Of a DNA stretch of 6,442 bases, positions 1-6,442 are shown piece after piece (positions within the stretch are counted from its first letter, which is position 1; each line of letters begins with the position of its first letter). This DNA is from Bacteroidota bacterium (GTDB lineage Bacteria > Bacteroidota > Bacteroidia > Chitinophagales > UBA8649): NCBI GenBank assembly GCA_003447535.1, contig DLYY01000233.1, positions 1 through 6,442 on the forward strand, in the 5' to 3' direction. The translations under genes and the position numbers were made by a program. The notes below the pieces were generated by a model that saw only the letters and a program-made list of their open reading frames with translations, was not told the DNA's origin and made no database searches.

Positions 1-2
1 TT

Positions 3-764
3 CCAAGCCTGAGCTTCAGAAACATAAGAAATCGCCATACGCACAAGAACACCTTCCTCTTGGAATGCTAGGGAAAGGCTTGCATTTTTTCCCTTGGCAC
101 GCCGTTGAGGCACACACTTACCATCCTTCCAAAAGGTGTAATCCGAAGAGGGTACATCAAACTCCATAGCAATATAAATAGGGTACGGCGTAGGGCTTCC
201 ACAAAAATCTCCACCCTTAGCATAGGCAGAAACTCTTTTGCTGTCCAATACCCGAATCCATGAATCGCCTACCTTACTGCTGTTAAATCCTGATCCTATA
301 TAAATCACTCCCGCTGTGTTAAGAAAGGTTGTTTCTAAGTAAGCCACACGTTCTGTTGCCACAACACGAACTTTAGTACCATCAGAAAGGACATAGTGAG
401 CATAGCCTGCTTCCCCTTCGATATATTCAGGACTGCCATTTAGCCCTGGTATATAGGGATCAAGATTTTTATTCCTGATTTGGGAAGAAGCAAGAATTGG
501 GAAATGCCCCATATGACCGCATCCTGCACCGGATAACTGGCTTGTAACAAAACCCGCTTCAGGTTGGAAAAAAGTCGGTGTACATTGCACCATCCCAAAA
601 GGATAGGTTGCTCCAGAAAATGTGTAGCCGCAGGCTACTCCATCACCACCCGCTACATGAACGTTCCCCAGCCGAGAATTAACCTTTTCAGCAAATTGCC
701 CGTATACGTATGAATATGTCAATAAGGTAATTATTAAACAAACTATTGTTGGCCTAGATTTCAT
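3..764 (-). CDS. Secreted GH92-like glycoside hydrolase (alpha-mannosidase family), N-terminal part
   Basis: This is the N-terminal 254 codons of a gene that runs off the left edge. The start is the ATG read from 764 down, followed by a Sec signal peptide: K2/R4, a hydrophobic stretch at about 7-16, and likely cleavage near G22-Q23. The mature part matches the GH92 N-terminal beta-sandwich domain as I know it: G39-G40-D41-G42, then TFSGATYPFGMVQ (48-60), LSGAGCGHMG (77-86), GYAHYVLSDGTKVRVVATER (120-139) and VRMAISYVSEAQA (241-253). GH92 enzymes are calcium-dependent exo-alpha-mannosidases acting on N-glycans or mannans outside the cytoplasm. Their catalytic acid and base lie in the C-terminal domain, which is not in view, so activity and linkage specificity cannot be judged. 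It has more cysteines than I expect (C45, C61, C82, C188, C217 after the signal). It is divergent from the H-NOX gene with a 24-bp gap. Family assignment is fairly sure; substrate is not. Confidence 0.85.
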   Translation of the reverse strand, partial: MKSRPTIVCLIITLLTYSYVYGQFAEKVNSRLGNVHVAGGDGVACGYTFSGATYPFGMVQCTPTFFQPEAGFVTSQLSGAGCGHMGHFPILASSQIRNKNLDPYIPGLNGSPEYIEGEAGYAHYVLSDGTKVRVVATERVAYLETTFLNTAGVIYIGSGFNSSKVGDSWIRVLDSKRVSAYAKGGDFCGSPTPYPIYIAMEFDVPSSDYTFWKDGKCVPQRRAKGKNASLSLAFQEEGVLVRMAISYVSEAQAW

Positions 765-788
765 ATATTAAAAGAATAATCGTGCATT

Positions 789-1340
789 ATGAAAGGTATG
801 ATATTTATACTCGTTGAAAGTTTTATCAAAGAATCATTCGGAGATGAAATTTACTACGAAATCATGGATCGTAGCAAACTTCAGACCAAAGATCCTTTTG
901 TCTATCCAGGAACATATCCGGATGGGGATTTAATTGAGATGGTGGTAAAGGCTGCAGAGGTGTTAAATATCTCGGTTGATGATGCTTTACTTGCCTTTGG
1001 AGCCTACTTTGTTAAAGCAGTACATCCGCGACATCCCGAATTTTTCGATAAGTTTGATCACCCTAAAGACTTTTTAAAAACAGTTGATGGAGTAATTCAC
1101 ATGGAGGTTCGAAAACTTATGAAGGATACCATCCTACCCTCCTTCGACCACTATGAACCAAATGAAAACACTTTGTTACTTACATATCATTCAAAACGTA
1201 AACTCCATATGCTAGCCCACGGAATTCTTAAAGGCGTAGCAGAGCACTATGAGCAACACCCTTTTACCATTGAACGAAGTGAACCATATGAACAAGATGG
1301 CAAAGAGTTTGTTGACTTTACGCTAGTTTTTCAATCATAA
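789..1340 (+). CDS. hnoX: H-NOX haem nitric oxide sensor protein
   Basis: A stand-alone cytoplasmic H-NOX (HNOB) domain of 183 residues, the usual length for bacterial H-NOX. It binds ferrous haem and signals NO to a partner protein. Visible hallmarks are the MKGxIF start, the proximal haem-ligand histidine H104 in VIHMEVRKL, the conserved haem-distorting proline P117, and the YxSxR haem-propionate motif Y133-H-S135-K-R137. Aligned by eye to the Thermoanaerobacter tengcongensis H-NOX as I recall it, the distal-pocket W9, N74 and Y140 that hold O2 are V9, F74 and L142 here. This predicts an NO-selective, non-O2-binding protein. The ATG at 789 is chosen because it gives the family's usual N-terminus; M4 is an internal methionine. 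It heads a cluster with a histidine kinase and a receiver, the classic H-NOX/HnoK arrangement. No promoter matching the Bacteroidota consensus was found upstream, so it may lie within the 5' part of the divergent gene. Identification is very sure. Confidence 0.97.
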   Translation: MKGMIFILVESFIKESFGDEIYYEIMDRSKLQTKDPFVYPGTYPDGDLIEMVVKAAEVLNISVDDALLAFGAYFVKAVHPRHPEFFDKFDHPKDFLKTVDGVIHMEVRKLMKDTILPSFDHYEPNENTLLLTYHSKRKLHMLAHGILKGVAEHYEQHPFTIERSEPYEQDGKEFVDFTLVFQS

Positions 1341-1343
1341 GCT

Positions 1344-2141
1344 TTGTCAGAAACTAATCTAAAAATGCTCCAGAGAAGACTTAATGATGCCGAACGTAAG
1401 ATTCGTGTACTTGAAGATATGATTGAGAATTCCTCTCGGGAACTGTATATCGCAAATCAAGACCTAAAAAATAAAAATAAGGACCTTGAACAAATTATCT
1501 ATATCGTATCACACGATCTTCAAGAACCGCTTACTACACTCTATGCCTTTCTGGGAAGACTCGCTAATAAGCATCATCAAGAACTAAGCATTCAGGGACA
1601 GGAATACCTTGATTATGCAAATATATCAGCCGAGCGGATGAGAGCCTTGATTAAGGGATTGTTGGATCATTCAAGAATTGGTGCAAAACGGATTGTAGAA
1701 ACAATCGATTTCAACATGGTGGTTAAGGAAGTTATGCTCGATTTAAACAATATTATTCAAGAAAGCAAGGCAGATATCACCATTGAGAATTTACCCAAGT
1801 TAAAGGCCTACCCCATTGAATCTCGACTTCTTTTCCAAAACCTAATACACAATGCCATTAAGTTTTCTAAACCTGGGCATACACCTGTGATTCGAATTGG
1901 TGCAGAGGAAATGCAAACCCACGTTAGCTTTTACGTGGAGGACGAGGGAATTGGTATCGAAGAAGATTACCATGAAAAAGTATTTAAAATTTTCCAACAG
2001 TTATCTAGAAAGCCAGGAGGCGTTGGCATAGGGTTAGCCCATTGTAAAAAAATAGCCCTAATGCATGCAGGGGACTTATGGATTGACAACACCTACTCCG
2101 AGGGTTGCAGATTTTGCTTTACTTTTAGCGTAGGATTATGA
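1344..2141 (+). CDS. Soluble histidine kinase, H-NOX-associated (HnoK-like)
   Basis: A 265-residue cytoplasmic histidine kinase with no membrane segment and no PAS, GAF or other sensor domain. Residues 1-50 look like a coiled coil, rich in charged and leucine residues. HisKA has H57 in SHDLQEPL, a form typical of phytochrome-class kinases. HATPase_c follows: N-box N166/N170/K173, G1 box DEGIGI (200-205), F-box around F214/F217, and G2 box GGVGIGL (225-231). All motifs needed for ATP binding and autophosphorylation are present. Input probably comes from the H-NOX protein in trans; in characterised systems NO-bound H-NOX inhibits the kinase. The start is uncertain: the only starts near the H-NOX stop are TTG at 1344 (used here, 3 nt after TAA) and ATG at 1365, which would drop seven residues. 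The frame is the same as that of the H-NOX gene. It overlaps the receiver gene by 4 nt (ATGA), suggesting translational coupling. Confidence 0.93.
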   Translation: MSETNLKMLQRRLNDAERKIRVLEDMIENSSRELYIANQDLKNKNKDLEQIIYIVSHDLQEPLTTLYAFLGRLANKHHQELSIQGQEYLDYANISAERMRALIKGLLDHSRIGAKRIVETIDFNMVVKEVMLDLNNIIQESKADITIENLPKLKAYPIESRLLFQNLIHNAIKFSKPGHTPVIRIGAEEMQTHVSFYVEDEGIGIEEDYHEKVFKIFQQLSRKPGGVGIGLAHCKKIALMHAGDLWIDNTYSEGCRFCFTFSVGL

Positions 2142-2542
2142 AACGTTTACGTACTATTTTACTGATTGATGATGACGCGCCTACGCTCTTTTTAAACAAG
2201 CTCGTTATTCAAGAGCTGGATTGTACTGATCAAGTCCTGACTGCTGAAAATGGACGGCAGGCTATTAAGATGTTAATTGAGAAAACTGAGAAGGGCTTTC
2301 TCTGTCCCGATTTGATTCTACTAGACATCAATATGCCTATCCTCAACGGCTGGGAATTTATGGTACAATATCAGAAATTAAGTGTCGAGCAAAAAGCGAA
2401 GATTGTGGTAGTGATGCTGACCACCTCCCTTAACCCAGATGATCGAAGTCGAGCTGAATCTATCAAGGATATAAAAGATTTCGTCTCAAAGCCATTAGAT
2501 GAAACTACGCTTAAAGACATTATAGAAAAACATTTTAACTAA
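2138..2542 (+). CDS. Single-domain response regulator (CheY-like receiver)
   Basis: A 134-residue stand-alone receiver domain with no output domain. The acidic pocket is D11-D12 (with D13), the phosphoacceptor is D63 in LLDINMP, the switch threonine is T95 in MLTTS, and the conserved lysine is K118 in SKPL. The ATG overlaps the kinase stop codon, which makes it the likely cognate phosphate acceptor of that kinase. Stand-alone receivers of this kind often act by protein contact or in a phosphorelay. Unlike the better known H-NOX circuits, no GGDEF, EAL, HD-GYP or DNA-binding effector is encoded in the cluster, so the downstream target is unknown. It is followed after 4 nt by a gene for an exported protein. 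Domain assignment is very sure; partner assignment is inferred from gene order. Confidence 0.95.
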   Translation: MKRLRTILLIDDDAPTLFLNKLVIQELDCTDQVLTAENGRQAIKMLIEKTEKGFLCPDLILLDINMPILNGWEFMVQYQKLSVEQKAKIVVVMLTTSLNPDDRSRAESIKDIKDFVSKPLDETTLKDIIEKHFN

Positions 2543-2546
2543 TCGT

Positions 2547-3203
2547 ATGTATCGAATAATAATTCTTCTCTCTATCATACTATCAACCAGCGCTTATGCT
2601 GATTCACCTCTAACATCAACCGACTTAACAAAAGGCTATGAAAAAGATGAAATGGTGCAGTATGCTAAAGCTTCTGGTGGTGACTTAGATGACAGACTTA
2701 TAGATTTCTTGCTCGATGACAATAATGCGCTTAGCAGAAGACTTATTGTGATTAACGCCATTGGATGGGAAGATGGGACTTTTGAGTCAAGAACTTATGA
2801 TTTACTTGTAGCACTCTCCGACGAACTAAGTATGGACATTGATATGTTGATGACCAATAATCCAGAAGACATGCAAGACATAATTAGCGGGGAGATTTTT
2901 CTTTGTCTGTCATACATAGCTGCTTTAGAAAGTTATTCAGAATCCCCTGCATTTTTATTTGATTTAATCGAGGTTGCCTACAACGATGTACAAGTTCAAA
3001 AAAGCTTTACTGCAATGACAGTTATAGGTCTAATACGGGCCCAGCATTTTATGGATTACGATTGGTGTACGGTTTACCAACAAACCGACGTGCTGCGACA
3101 AAACAAATCAAGTTTCAAAATGGATCTTTCTAAGGAAGCTTACAATAACGTCTTCGAATACATGGATTTGTATGCAGACGATTGCTTTACCGAAGCAGAA
3201 TAG
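2547..3203 (+). CDS. Exported acidic helical protein of unknown function, last gene of the H-NOX cluster
   Basis: I do not recognise this family. The 218-residue product starts with a clear Sec signal peptide: R3, a hydrophobic run at about 4-12, and an A16-Y17-A18 cleavage site. No lipobox cysteine is present, so the mature protein should be periplasmic or secreted. The mature part is acidic, rich in D, E and L, and looks mostly alpha-helical, for example DDRLIDFLLDD at 48-58 and SRRLIVINAI at 63-72. It could be a HEAT- or TPR-like fold, but no repeat period is clear. Cysteines are C120, C174 and C213. There is no T9SS tail. The gene begins only 4 nt after the receiver stop, so cotranscription with the NO-sensing genes is likely. 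Its 3' end overlaps the convergent propeller gene by 17 nt. The signal peptide, length and operon-like spacing make a real gene likely; no function is proposed. Confidence 0.85.
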   Translation: MYRIIILLSIILSTSAYADSPLTSTDLTKGYEKDEMVQYAKASGGDLDDRLIDFLLDDNNALSRRLIVINAIGWEDGTFESRTYDLLVALSDELSMDIDMLMTNNPEDMQDIISGEIFLCLSYIAALESYSESPAFLFDLIEVAYNDVQVQKSFTAMTVIGLIRAQHFMDYDWCTVYQQTDVLRQNKSSFKMDLSKEAYNNVFEYMDLYADDCFTEAE

Positions 3204-5289
3204 GCTTTGATTCGCCAAACCATTTGATCCAATACAAACCTTTCTTTCTAAACTGTATTTCAAGGCACTGGTCGCCTAAGATTTCCACCTTGACTGTCCG
3301 ACCCATTCCATCATAAACGCGCACTTCGTCTAGGCTATAAGGAAGAGTATTCTGTCTCACGTTCAAACATATTATTCCATCGGAGGGGTTAGGATATACA
3401 TCCCACTCCTCTTCTTGGACTTCCGTTAAAGACGTCATATCAGAAGACGGAGGATCCATCACCATTTTATGAACCGAGTTATTTATGGCGTCGACAAAAT
3501 AGATAAAGCCATCAGGGCCAATGTTTATCCCCAGCAGTAAGTCAGCATTTGTTGAAATCGAAAATAATCTAGTGGCAACCAAATCATCTATACGAAGTAA
3601 ATGGATATTCCCGGTGGCTGCATCGCTAACAATCATTCGATCCTCAAGAATCGCTATGCCTGTAGGTACTTGAATATCATCATAAAGCACTCCCCACTCA
3701 GCACCCTCAATACGCTGATGAATAGATAAGGGCTCATTGATTAAGGGAAGGTTTAAGGTATCTGCACCTGAATACACATCTAAATAGAGCACTCTACCAT
3801 TCTTTGCGTCAGCGATATACAAACGCCCTATAGACTCATCAAAGACTAGATGGCTTGGGATACTATCACTATGACGCTCAAGGTTAAGCCCCTCAAAGCG
3901 CACTACTTCACCATTCGAATGATCATGCTGTCCCGGGCCATGATCAGAGGTGAAACTGTACCGCACGATTTGACTGTTATAGGCATCAAATACATAGTAC
4001 ACATTATCATGACTGTAGGTTATTCCCACTGCATAGGGACTGCCATGGAGCATATCTAAATGACTTCCATTAAAGGTAGGCGTCGCTGGATTTCCTATGA
4101 CCGAGTAAATTGATGAATCACTTGACCACAAAGTAGGCCCAGTATAACTCCCGCCTACATGATTCGCGTCTAATATACCCGGCGAGGACGCCCAGTTTCC
4201 ATTACGTCCAAAATCTAGTGCTGTAGGTAATGCCATAAAGTGATAGGCATTCCCGTCCCGACGCCAAAGACTTGATTGATTTTCTTCTCCAGCATTAAAG
4301 AGAGTTAGCGTGCTCCCCCCATCAGCCTCAGCATCTCGATTAATCACCCAAAGTTCTCTGCGAGACCTTTGGGGATGAAAGGCTAAATCTCTTGGAAAAT
4401 CTAATCCATCAGACGCTGTAGCTAAGGTTTGAATGTCTGTAGGTTCAGTGATATACCCATAAAGTATGTTGGGGATGGCGTTCGATACTTGAATCACGCT
4501 CAGAAGGCTATCGTTGCGTGGCTCAACATCCTGTAAAGAATCATTTAAGCTATCTACCCACATCATCAATAAAAAGGCACCTGTATCCAATAAATCAAGC
4601 GCTACGGGATGCTCAAACACCATCGAATCCTTGTAAGCCATTGATAAATTATCAAACCTCGTACATATAGTATCACTGCTATCTATTTGGTAACAAAAAT
4701 CAAAACGAAACACCGTGTCTGTTCCGTTATTTCGAATGACCGCACGAACACTGTGTGAACCACTATCGACAAATAAATCCGTCAAGTTTCTATTTAAACT
4801 AAGATCATTTTCAGGAAGAGTACCTGCCTCAAATCGAAACCGATGGGACGATTGAATCGATTCAAAATACTCAATTTGATTGCCCCCCGCAAAGACCCTA
4901 AAATCTGTTCCACCATCACCGTTTGGTTGGTTTGGTGCGTAGAAATCATCAATTGCAATGATATCGAAAGAATCCGCACGAGTTAAACACCAAGGACCTA
5001 CATTAATGGTCTGACTACTGGAATAACCATTCGAAGGAGAAGCATCTCCCCCACCTGCGCCATCACAGCCTACATCGATAATATTCCCGCCAAAAGCAAT
5101 TCGCGAGAGAGTATCACCGCAGAGAGAGTCTTTAGGATGTAATTCCCAATACCCCTCATATCCCCAAGAATCTGTTCGAATAGCGAAGCCCACCTCTACT
5201 TGTCCAATCGGGCACTGAGCATGAACACCTACGAAACCGAGCATGAGCAGAACAAACAATATAGTATGACGGGCAGGATGAACGACCAT
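3187..5289 (-). CDS. Secreted NHL-like beta-propeller protein with T9SS type A sorting domain
   Basis: A 700-residue exported protein. The signal peptide has R7/H8, a hydrophobic core at 9-21 and likely cleavage at VHA24-Q25. Residues about 25-160 resemble a module frequent in T9SS cargo, with a GYEGYWEL strand near 43-50, paired cysteines and a D-rich segment (SFDIIAIDDF, 107-116) before FRVFAGGNQI. Residues about 165-270 look CARDB-like, with an NNGTDTVF strand and a later MMWVDSLND. About 290-612 is a beta-propeller with NHL-type blades, best seen at FPRDLAF (298-304), SHLVFDESIGRLYIADA (479-495), PTGIAILEDRMIVSDA (542-557) and LLGINIGPDGFIYFVDA (585-601). The C-terminus from V631 (VYPNPSDG) through VRVYDGMGR to the end is a type A sorting domain, which directs outer-membrane translocation and is normally cleaved. 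Propellers of this type bind proteins, glycans or cofactors, and no enzyme motif is seen. The gene is convergent with the H-NOX cluster and divergent from the PhoX-like gene. Confidence 0.9.
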   Translation of the reverse strand: MVVHPARHTILFVLLMLGFVGVHAQCPIGQVEVGFAIRTDSWGYEGYWELHPKDSLCGDTLSRIAFGGNIIDVGCDGAGGGDASPSNGYSSSQTINVGPWCLTRADSFDIIAIDDFYAPNQPNGDGGTDFRVFAGGNQIEYFESIQSSHRFRFEAGTLPENDLSLNRNLTDLFVDSGSHSVRAVIRNNGTDTVFRFDFCYQIDSSDTICTRFDNLSMAYKDSMVFEHPVALDLLDTGAFLLMMWVDSLNDSLQDVEPRNDSLLSVIQVSNAIPNILYGYITEPTDIQTLATASDGLDFPRDLAFHPQRSRRELWVINRDAEADGGSTLTLFNAGEENQSSLWRRDGNAYHFMALPTALDFGRNGNWASSPGILDANHVGGSYTGPTLWSSDSSIYSVIGNPATPTFNGSHLDMLHGSPYAVGITYSHDNVYYVFDAYNSQIVRYSFTSDHGPGQHDHSNGEVVRFEGLNLERHSDSIPSHLVFDESIGRLYIADAKNGRVLYLDVYSGADTLNLPLINEPLSIHQRIEGAEWGVLYDDIQVPTGIAILEDRMIVSDAATGNIHLLRIDDLVATRLFSISTNADLLLGINIGPDGFIYFVDAINNSVHKMVMDPPSSDMTSLTEVQEEEWDVYPNPSDGIICLNVRQNTLPYSLDEVRVYDGMGRTVKVEILGDQCLEIQFRKKGLYWIKWFGESKPILLR

Positions 5290-5376
5290 GCGCTAAATAT
5301 AAGGAAGGTGAGTGACCAAAAAATTACTAAGCCGTCATAATAAAACAGCAAGGATTCCGCTTATCTTCAAAGAAAC

Positions 5377-5384
5377 CAAACATA
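5377..5384 (-). promoter_or_regulatory. Candidate Bacteroidota -7 box for the propeller gene
   Basis: Read on the minus strand this is TATGTTTG, a perfect match to the Bacteroidota -7 consensus TAnnTTTG. It lies in the 97-bp divergent gap and points toward the propeller gene, leaving a leader of about 80 nt. The nearest upstream TTG (plus-strand 5412-5414) is 27 nt away, longer than the usual spacing of about 17-23, so the -33 element is poor and the call is tentative. No comparable match was found for the PhoX-like gene on the plus strand. Confidence 0.3.
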
Positions 5385-5386
5385 GT

Positions 5387-6442
5387 ATGCATTCCATTAA
5401 AACACTTTGTGCAATAGGATTAACTAGCCTTGCCATCCAAAGCAATGCCCAAGGCCTGACATTTACCAATCCATTCAACGAGTTTAACGCTAACTCACTT
5501 ATTGTGCCAGAGGGTTACAAAGTAGATGTAGTCTATCAAGCCCGTAAGGACTCCGTTAGAACAGAAGATGGCCTACTGCATTTATCGAAAAGCAAAATTG
5601 ACTTTTTAGCATTCATTCCTCACGAAAATCTTGACCATCACGGAATCCTTTTTATGAATCACGAGTTAAGGGATTCAAATTTTGTACTTGGTCATGGTGG
5701 AGGCATGAGCTGGGTCGCTGTAAGTCAAAAGGAAGATGGCTCATGGTCGACTGACGGTGATGCTCACTATATTGACTTTTCTTCGGTTGGAGGTACATGG
5801 CATAATTGCGGTGGAGAGGTAACACATCATAATACCATTTTAACTGCTGAAGAATATCCTCCGTTCACCAATGCAGAGCTCTATGGGAGTGAGGGGCAAT
5901 ATTACCTAGACACAAGCGATTTTGGTGGAATGAAGCGCAATGAAGCAATGGGATGGATGGTCGAAGTAGACATTCAAAGCAAAAAACCATTGCGCAAACT
6001 ATGGCAAATGGGTCGCTACTCCCATGAAGACACCTATTGTACGCGAGATGGCAAGTTTGTCTATCTCACAGATGATTATGGTGGTGGGGTGTTCTTCAAG
6101 TTTGAAGCCGCTGATCCCGGGGACTACCAAGAAGGACAACTATATGCCTATAAGCAAGGTATTGATGGACAAGGAGGTGAATGGCTTCCATTACCCATGG
6201 AGATGGACTCATTAATCCATGCAAGACATGTTGCCCACCGTATTGGCGCTACCCTCTTTAAATCACATGAATGGATTGATGCGCATAATGGAAAGCTATA
6301 CATTGCCGAATCAGGAGGAAGTAGAGACTACAGTAAGGATATAGAACGCGGTGGAACGCTAGCCCATCACTTGCAACAAGACCCCTTGTATATGGGCAAT
6401 AACACAACTTACGATCCCTATGGTAGAATTCTTGTCTTTGAT
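5387..6442 (+). CDS. Secreted PhoX-like (DUF839) phosphatase family protein, N-terminal part
   Basis: The first 352 codons of a gene cut by the right edge, with no stop in the frame. The ATG at 5387 gives a Sec-type signal peptide: K5, a hydrophobic core at about 7-17, and likely cleavage near A21-Q22. The mature part carries hallmarks of the PhoX/DUF839 propeller family: MNHE (90-93), GTWHNCGGEVT (136-146) with C141 at the place of the metal-bridging cysteine, LTAEE (152-156), GRYSHE (209-214) and YLTDDYGGGVFFKFE (226-240). PhoX enzymes are Ca/Fe-dependent phosphomonoesterases that release phosphate outside the cytoplasm. The usual TPWGT segment after NCGG is altered here (THHNT), and the usual twin-arginine signal is absent. 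It may therefore be a divergent branch, and phosphatase activity is inferred rather than shown. Later metal and substrate ligands are outside the window. It is divergent from the propeller gene. Family membership is sure, function moderately so. Confidence 0.85.
   Translation, partial: MHSIKTLCAIGLTSLAIQSNAQGLTFTNPFNEFNANSLIVPEGYKVDVVYQARKDSVRTEDGLLHLSKSKIDFLAFIPHENLDHHGILFMNHELRDSNFVLGHGGGMSWVAVSQKEDGSWSTDGDAHYIDFSSVGGTWHNCGGEVTHHNTILTAEEYPPFTNAELYGSEGQYYLDTSDFGGMKRNEAMGWMVEVDIQSKKPLRKLWQMGRYSHEDTYCTRDGKFVYLTDDYGGGVFFKFEAADPGDYQEGQLYAYKQGIDGQGGEWLPLPMEMDSLIHARHVAHRIGATLFKSHEWIDAHNGKLYIAESGGSRDYSKDIERGGTLAHHLQQDPLYMGNNTTYDPYGRILVFD

Noticed and set aside
755..762. Plus-strand TAGATTTC as a -7 box for the H-NOX cluster
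   Set aside because: It is one mismatch from TAnnTTTG, and no TTG occurs at a suitable distance upstream.
791..798. Minus-strand TACCTTTC as a -7 box for the GH92-like gene
   Set aside because: It is one mismatch from TAnnTTTG, lies inside the H-NOX coding sequence, and the nearest upstream TTG is about 28 nt away, outside normal spacing.
3183..3197. Small hairpin TGCTT-taccg-AAGCA at the convergent gene ends, as a two-way terminator
   Set aside because: The stem has only 5 base pairs, lies within coding sequence, and no T-run follows on either strand.
3850..4059. Open frame of 69 codons on the plus strand
   Set aside because: It lies entirely inside the propeller gene on the opposite strand, shows no domain or signal peptide, and has an unlikely composition; it is a shadow frame.
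4852..4865. Perfect 14-bp palindrome TTGAATCGATTCAA
   Set aside because: It is inside the propeller coding sequence, far from any start, and one palindrome of this size is expected by chance in a window of this length.
4794..4979. Open frame of 61 codons on the minus strand
   Set aside because: It lies in another frame within the N-terminal part of the propeller gene, whose protein features are clear.
6024..6215. Open frame of 63 codons on the plus strand
   Set aside because: It lies in another frame within the PhoX-like gene, across its conserved YLTDDYGGG region.

Overview
The window most likely comes from a member of the Bacteroidota. The main evidence is a 700-residue exported protein that ends in a type IX secretion (T9SS) type A sorting domain, a system confined to that phylum. 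Moderate-to-low GC by eye, no clear Shine-Dalgarno sequences before the genes, and a secreted GH92-type glycosidase fit this. I cannot name a genus.

Layout: (1) Bases 3-764, minus strand: the first 254 codons of a secreted GH92-like glycoside hydrolase, cut by the left edge. (2) Bases 789-3203, plus strand: a tight four-gene cluster of a haem nitric-oxide-binding H-NOX protein, a soluble histidine kinase with no sensor domain of its own, a single-domain response regulator, and a small exported acidic protein that I do not recognise. Junctions are 3 nt, a 4-nt ATGA overlap, and 4 nt. (3) Bases 3187-5289, minus strand: a large secreted beta-propeller protein with a T9SS sorting tail, converging on the cluster with a 17-nt overlap. 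(4) Bases 5387-6442, plus strand: the first 352 codons of a secreted PhoX-like (DUF839) protein, divergent from the propeller gene and cut by the right edge.

How the genes work together (inference): H-NOX senses NO through ferrous haem and acts in trans on the kinase. The kinase passes phosphate to the stand-alone receiver. No DNA-binding, GGDEF or EAL output domain is encoded here, so the final target is either elsewhere or reached by protein-protein contact. The co-directional fourth gene adds an exported product to what is otherwise a cytoplasmic NO circuit, and is the least explained part of the window. The flanking genes all encode exported proteins (glycan hydrolysis, a propeller of unknown role, phosphoester hydrolysis) and need not be functionally linked to NO sensing.

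No tRNA, rRNA, CRISPR array, insertion sequence or convincing terminator was seen. No gene-free stretch exceeds 97 bases.
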